From contig JALHJD010000155.1 in the NCBI GenBank assembly GCA_022837185.1, positions 1 to 7,116 on the forward strand: 7,116 nucleotides of DNA. Direction: 5' to 3'. The position numbers and the translations under genes are program-made. Shown one piece after another: positions 6,181 to 7,116 of this stretch. Below the pieces are notes generated by a model. That model made no database searches, was not told the DNA's origin, and saw nothing but the letters and a program-made list of their open reading frames with translations. Each line of letters opens with the position of its first letter. Positions within the stretch are counted from its first letter, which is position 1. The stretch is from Desulfobacteraceae bacterium. Its GTDB lineage: Bacteria > Desulfobacterota > Desulfobulbia > Desulfobulbales > Desulfobulbaceae.

Positions 6181-6401
6181 GACGACTCCGTAACTGTACG
6201 AGAAGGGTGCTTAGTCCTCGGGATGAAAATACAAAATTTATACGGCAAAGATGCCGGCACCATTTCCGGCATGACCGGCGGAGCGGGAATTTTGCGGATT
6301 GACAACGATCTTAAAGTACGATAAATTAACATCTTTTCAAAAAAAATGAAATACTCAATTACAGGTAGCACGTTTTCGAAGAATTGGAAAGGAGAGGAAA
6401 A
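6181..6401. other. Divergent intergenic region between prc and the acsE-like gene
   Basis: These 221 bases separate two divergently transcribed genes. On the plus side there is a good promoter (listed separately). On the minus side only a TATAAA (6242-6237) without a recognisable -35 is visible for prc. A perfect 7-bp hairpin, ATGCCGG (6251-6257) with CCGGCAT (6266-6272) over an 8-base loop, lies between them; no T run follows on either strand, so it is not a typical terminator. An A/T-rich tract (6322-6360) forms most of the leader of the plus-strand gene. I see no small gene or known riboswitch here. Confidence 0.5.
6299..6327 (+). promoter_or_regulatory. Sigma70-type promoter for the acsE-like gene
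   Basis: A perfect -35 hexamer TTGACA (6299-6304) is followed after exactly 17 bases by TAAATT (6322-6327), four of six to the -10 consensus. Transcription would start near 6334, giving a leader of about 68 bases. A strong Shine-Dalgarno, AAAGGAG with GAGG overlapping it (6388-6397), then leads into the ATG at 6402. Confidence 0.65.
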
Positions 6402-7116
6402 ATGGCCATGACGGTAAAGGCGATTGCCGAAAGCATCAACATTATGGGAAAAAGAAGCGGGACCGCCATGAGGGAGCGCAACCCCGGCCCGATCCAGGAG
6501 ATGGCCAGGGAGGAGGCGGATGCCGGGGCGGCGTATCTTGACCTCAATATCGGACCGGCCCGCAAGGACGGGATGGAGCTGATGCCGTGGGTGGTCGAGA
6601 CGGTGCAGGCGGCGGTCGATGTGCCGCTCTGCCTGGACACCACGAATACCGATGCCATGACCGCGGGATTCAAGGTGGTCAGGAACAGGACCGGGGCCAT
6701 AATGAACTCCATTTCCGCCCAGCCCGAGCGCATGGAGAAACTGATCCCCGTGGCGGCGGAAGCAGGCTGCGACGTGATCGCCCTCCTCTGGGGCCCCGAG
6801 GGCATGCCGAGGGATTCCAATGAACGGGCGGCCATGGCCGTCGACCTGATGATGGCCCTCAATGAGGCCGGCATCCCCAATGAAAAGATTCTTTTTGATC
6901 CCATCGGCACGCCGATCACCCTGGGGGCGGACCAGATCGCCTCCGGCCTCGAGTTCATGATGATGCTGCCGGACATCGCGCCGGGGGCCGGTTCCACCGT
7001 GGGCCTGTCCAACGTATCCAACGGCGTGGTCGATCACCTGCGCAAATATCTCGACCGCACCTACCTGATCATGCTGATGAAGTACGGCATCACCACGGCG
7101 ATCGTCAATTCCTACG
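6402..7116 (+). CDS. acsE: AcsE-like methyltetrahydrofolate:corrinoid iron-sulfur protein methyltransferase (3' end outside window)
   Basis: The first 238 codons are present and open to the window edge; the family is about 260-270 residues, so most of the protein is seen. It is a pterin-binding TIM-barrel related to dihydropteroate synthase. Segments such as RERNPGPIQEMAREE (24-38), YLDLNIGPA (45-53), LCLDTTN (77-82 region), IMNSISAQ (100-107) and GLSNVSNG (201-208) align well with Moorella AcsE as I remember it. D79, N102, D166 and N204 correspond to its pterin-site residues D75, N96, D160 and N199. The enzyme moves the methyl group from methyl-tetrahydrofolate to the corrinoid iron-sulfur protein, the link between the methyl branch and acetyl-CoA synthase. 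A MetH-like or other corrinoid methyltransferase subunit is the main alternative; it lacks a homocysteine domain here. The ATG at 6402 fits the Shine-Dalgarno at 6388-6394; a second ATG at 6408 is less likely. Other Wood-Ljungdahl genes may follow to the right. Confidence 0.82.
   Translation, partial: MAMTVKAIAESINIMGKRSGTAMRERNPGPIQEMAREEADAGAAYLDLNIGPARKDGMELMPWVVETVQAAVDVPLCLDTTNTDAMTAGFKVVRNRTGAIMNSISAQPERMEKLIPVAAEAGCDVIALLWGPEGMPRDSNERAAMAVDLMMALNEAGIPNEKILFDPIGTPITLGADQIASGLEFMMMLPDIAPGAGSTVGLSNVSNGVVDHLRKYLDRTYLIMLMKYGITTAIVNSY

Noticed and set aside
4009..6324. Two long plus-strand open frames (461 and 306 codons) opposite prc
   Set aside because: They lie wholly antisense to a protease with intact catalytic residues. 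Their composition (rich in Gly, Val, Asp, His and Pro) is that expected from reading GC-biased third codon positions backwards, and they show no recognisable domain.
6177..7037. Minus-strand open frames (286 and 220 codons) opposite the acsE-like gene
   Set aside because: The plus-strand product aligns along its length with AcsE, including the pterin-site residues, and has a promoter and a Shine-Dalgarno; the minus-strand frames are its shadows.

Overview
This window looks like chromosomal core DNA from a Gram-negative, strictly anaerobic, sulfur-metabolising bacterium, most likely a member of the Desulfobacterota (former Deltaproteobacteria). The evidence is the dsrM-dsrK-dsrJ-dsrO gene order with the periplasmic JOP module (typical of Gram-negative sulfate reducers and sulfur disproportionators), a complete RsbRD-type N-terminal domain protein directly in front of it, and a Wood-Ljungdahl methyltransferase gene next door. 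The DNA is fairly GC-rich. I cannot name a genus from the sequence alone.

Layout. From the right end of the minus strand leftwards: positions 4054-6180 hold a periplasmic tail-specific protease (prc/ctpA family), ending at a probable weak intrinsic terminator (4003-4039). A short regulatory stretch (3946-4001) with a candidate promoter and two small inverted repeats leads into a gene for a stand-alone RsbRD N-terminal-like protein (3378-3911). Between it and dsrM lies a GC-rich block (3306-3357) with three overlapping hairpins, the last followed by a T run, which has the shape of a terminator or attenuator. Then come dsrM (2231-3247), dsrK (565-2196), dsrJ (160-537) and the start of dsrO (1-140, cut by the window edge), with gaps of 34, 27 and 19 bases, so surely one operon; dsrP is expected beyond the left edge. 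On the plus strand, diverging from the protease gene across a 221-base intergenic region with a good sigma70-type promoter (6299-6327), is the first 238 codons of an AcsE-like methyltetrahydrofolate:corrinoid protein methyltransferase (6402 to the right edge).

How the genes work together. DsrMKJOP is the membrane complex that connects the quinone pool and periplasmic c-type hemes to the cytoplasmic HdrD-like subunit DsrK, which is thought to act on the DsrC trisulfide made by dissimilatory sulfite reductase. The dsr operon is therefore the energy-conserving arm of sulfite reduction (or the reverse). AcsE transfers a methyl group from methyl-tetrahydrofolate to the corrinoid iron-sulfur protein in the Wood-Ljungdahl pathway, so the cell probably either oxidises acetyl units to CO2 or fixes CO2. 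The protease is probably a general envelope housekeeping gene with no proven link to the dsr locus.

I found no mobile element, CRISPR, tRNA or rRNA, and no clearly new system. The most interesting parts are non-coding: the nested hairpins before dsrM, and the sensor-domain-only protein at the head of the operon. Large open frames opposite prc, dsrK, dsrM and acsE are judged to be codon-bias shadows.
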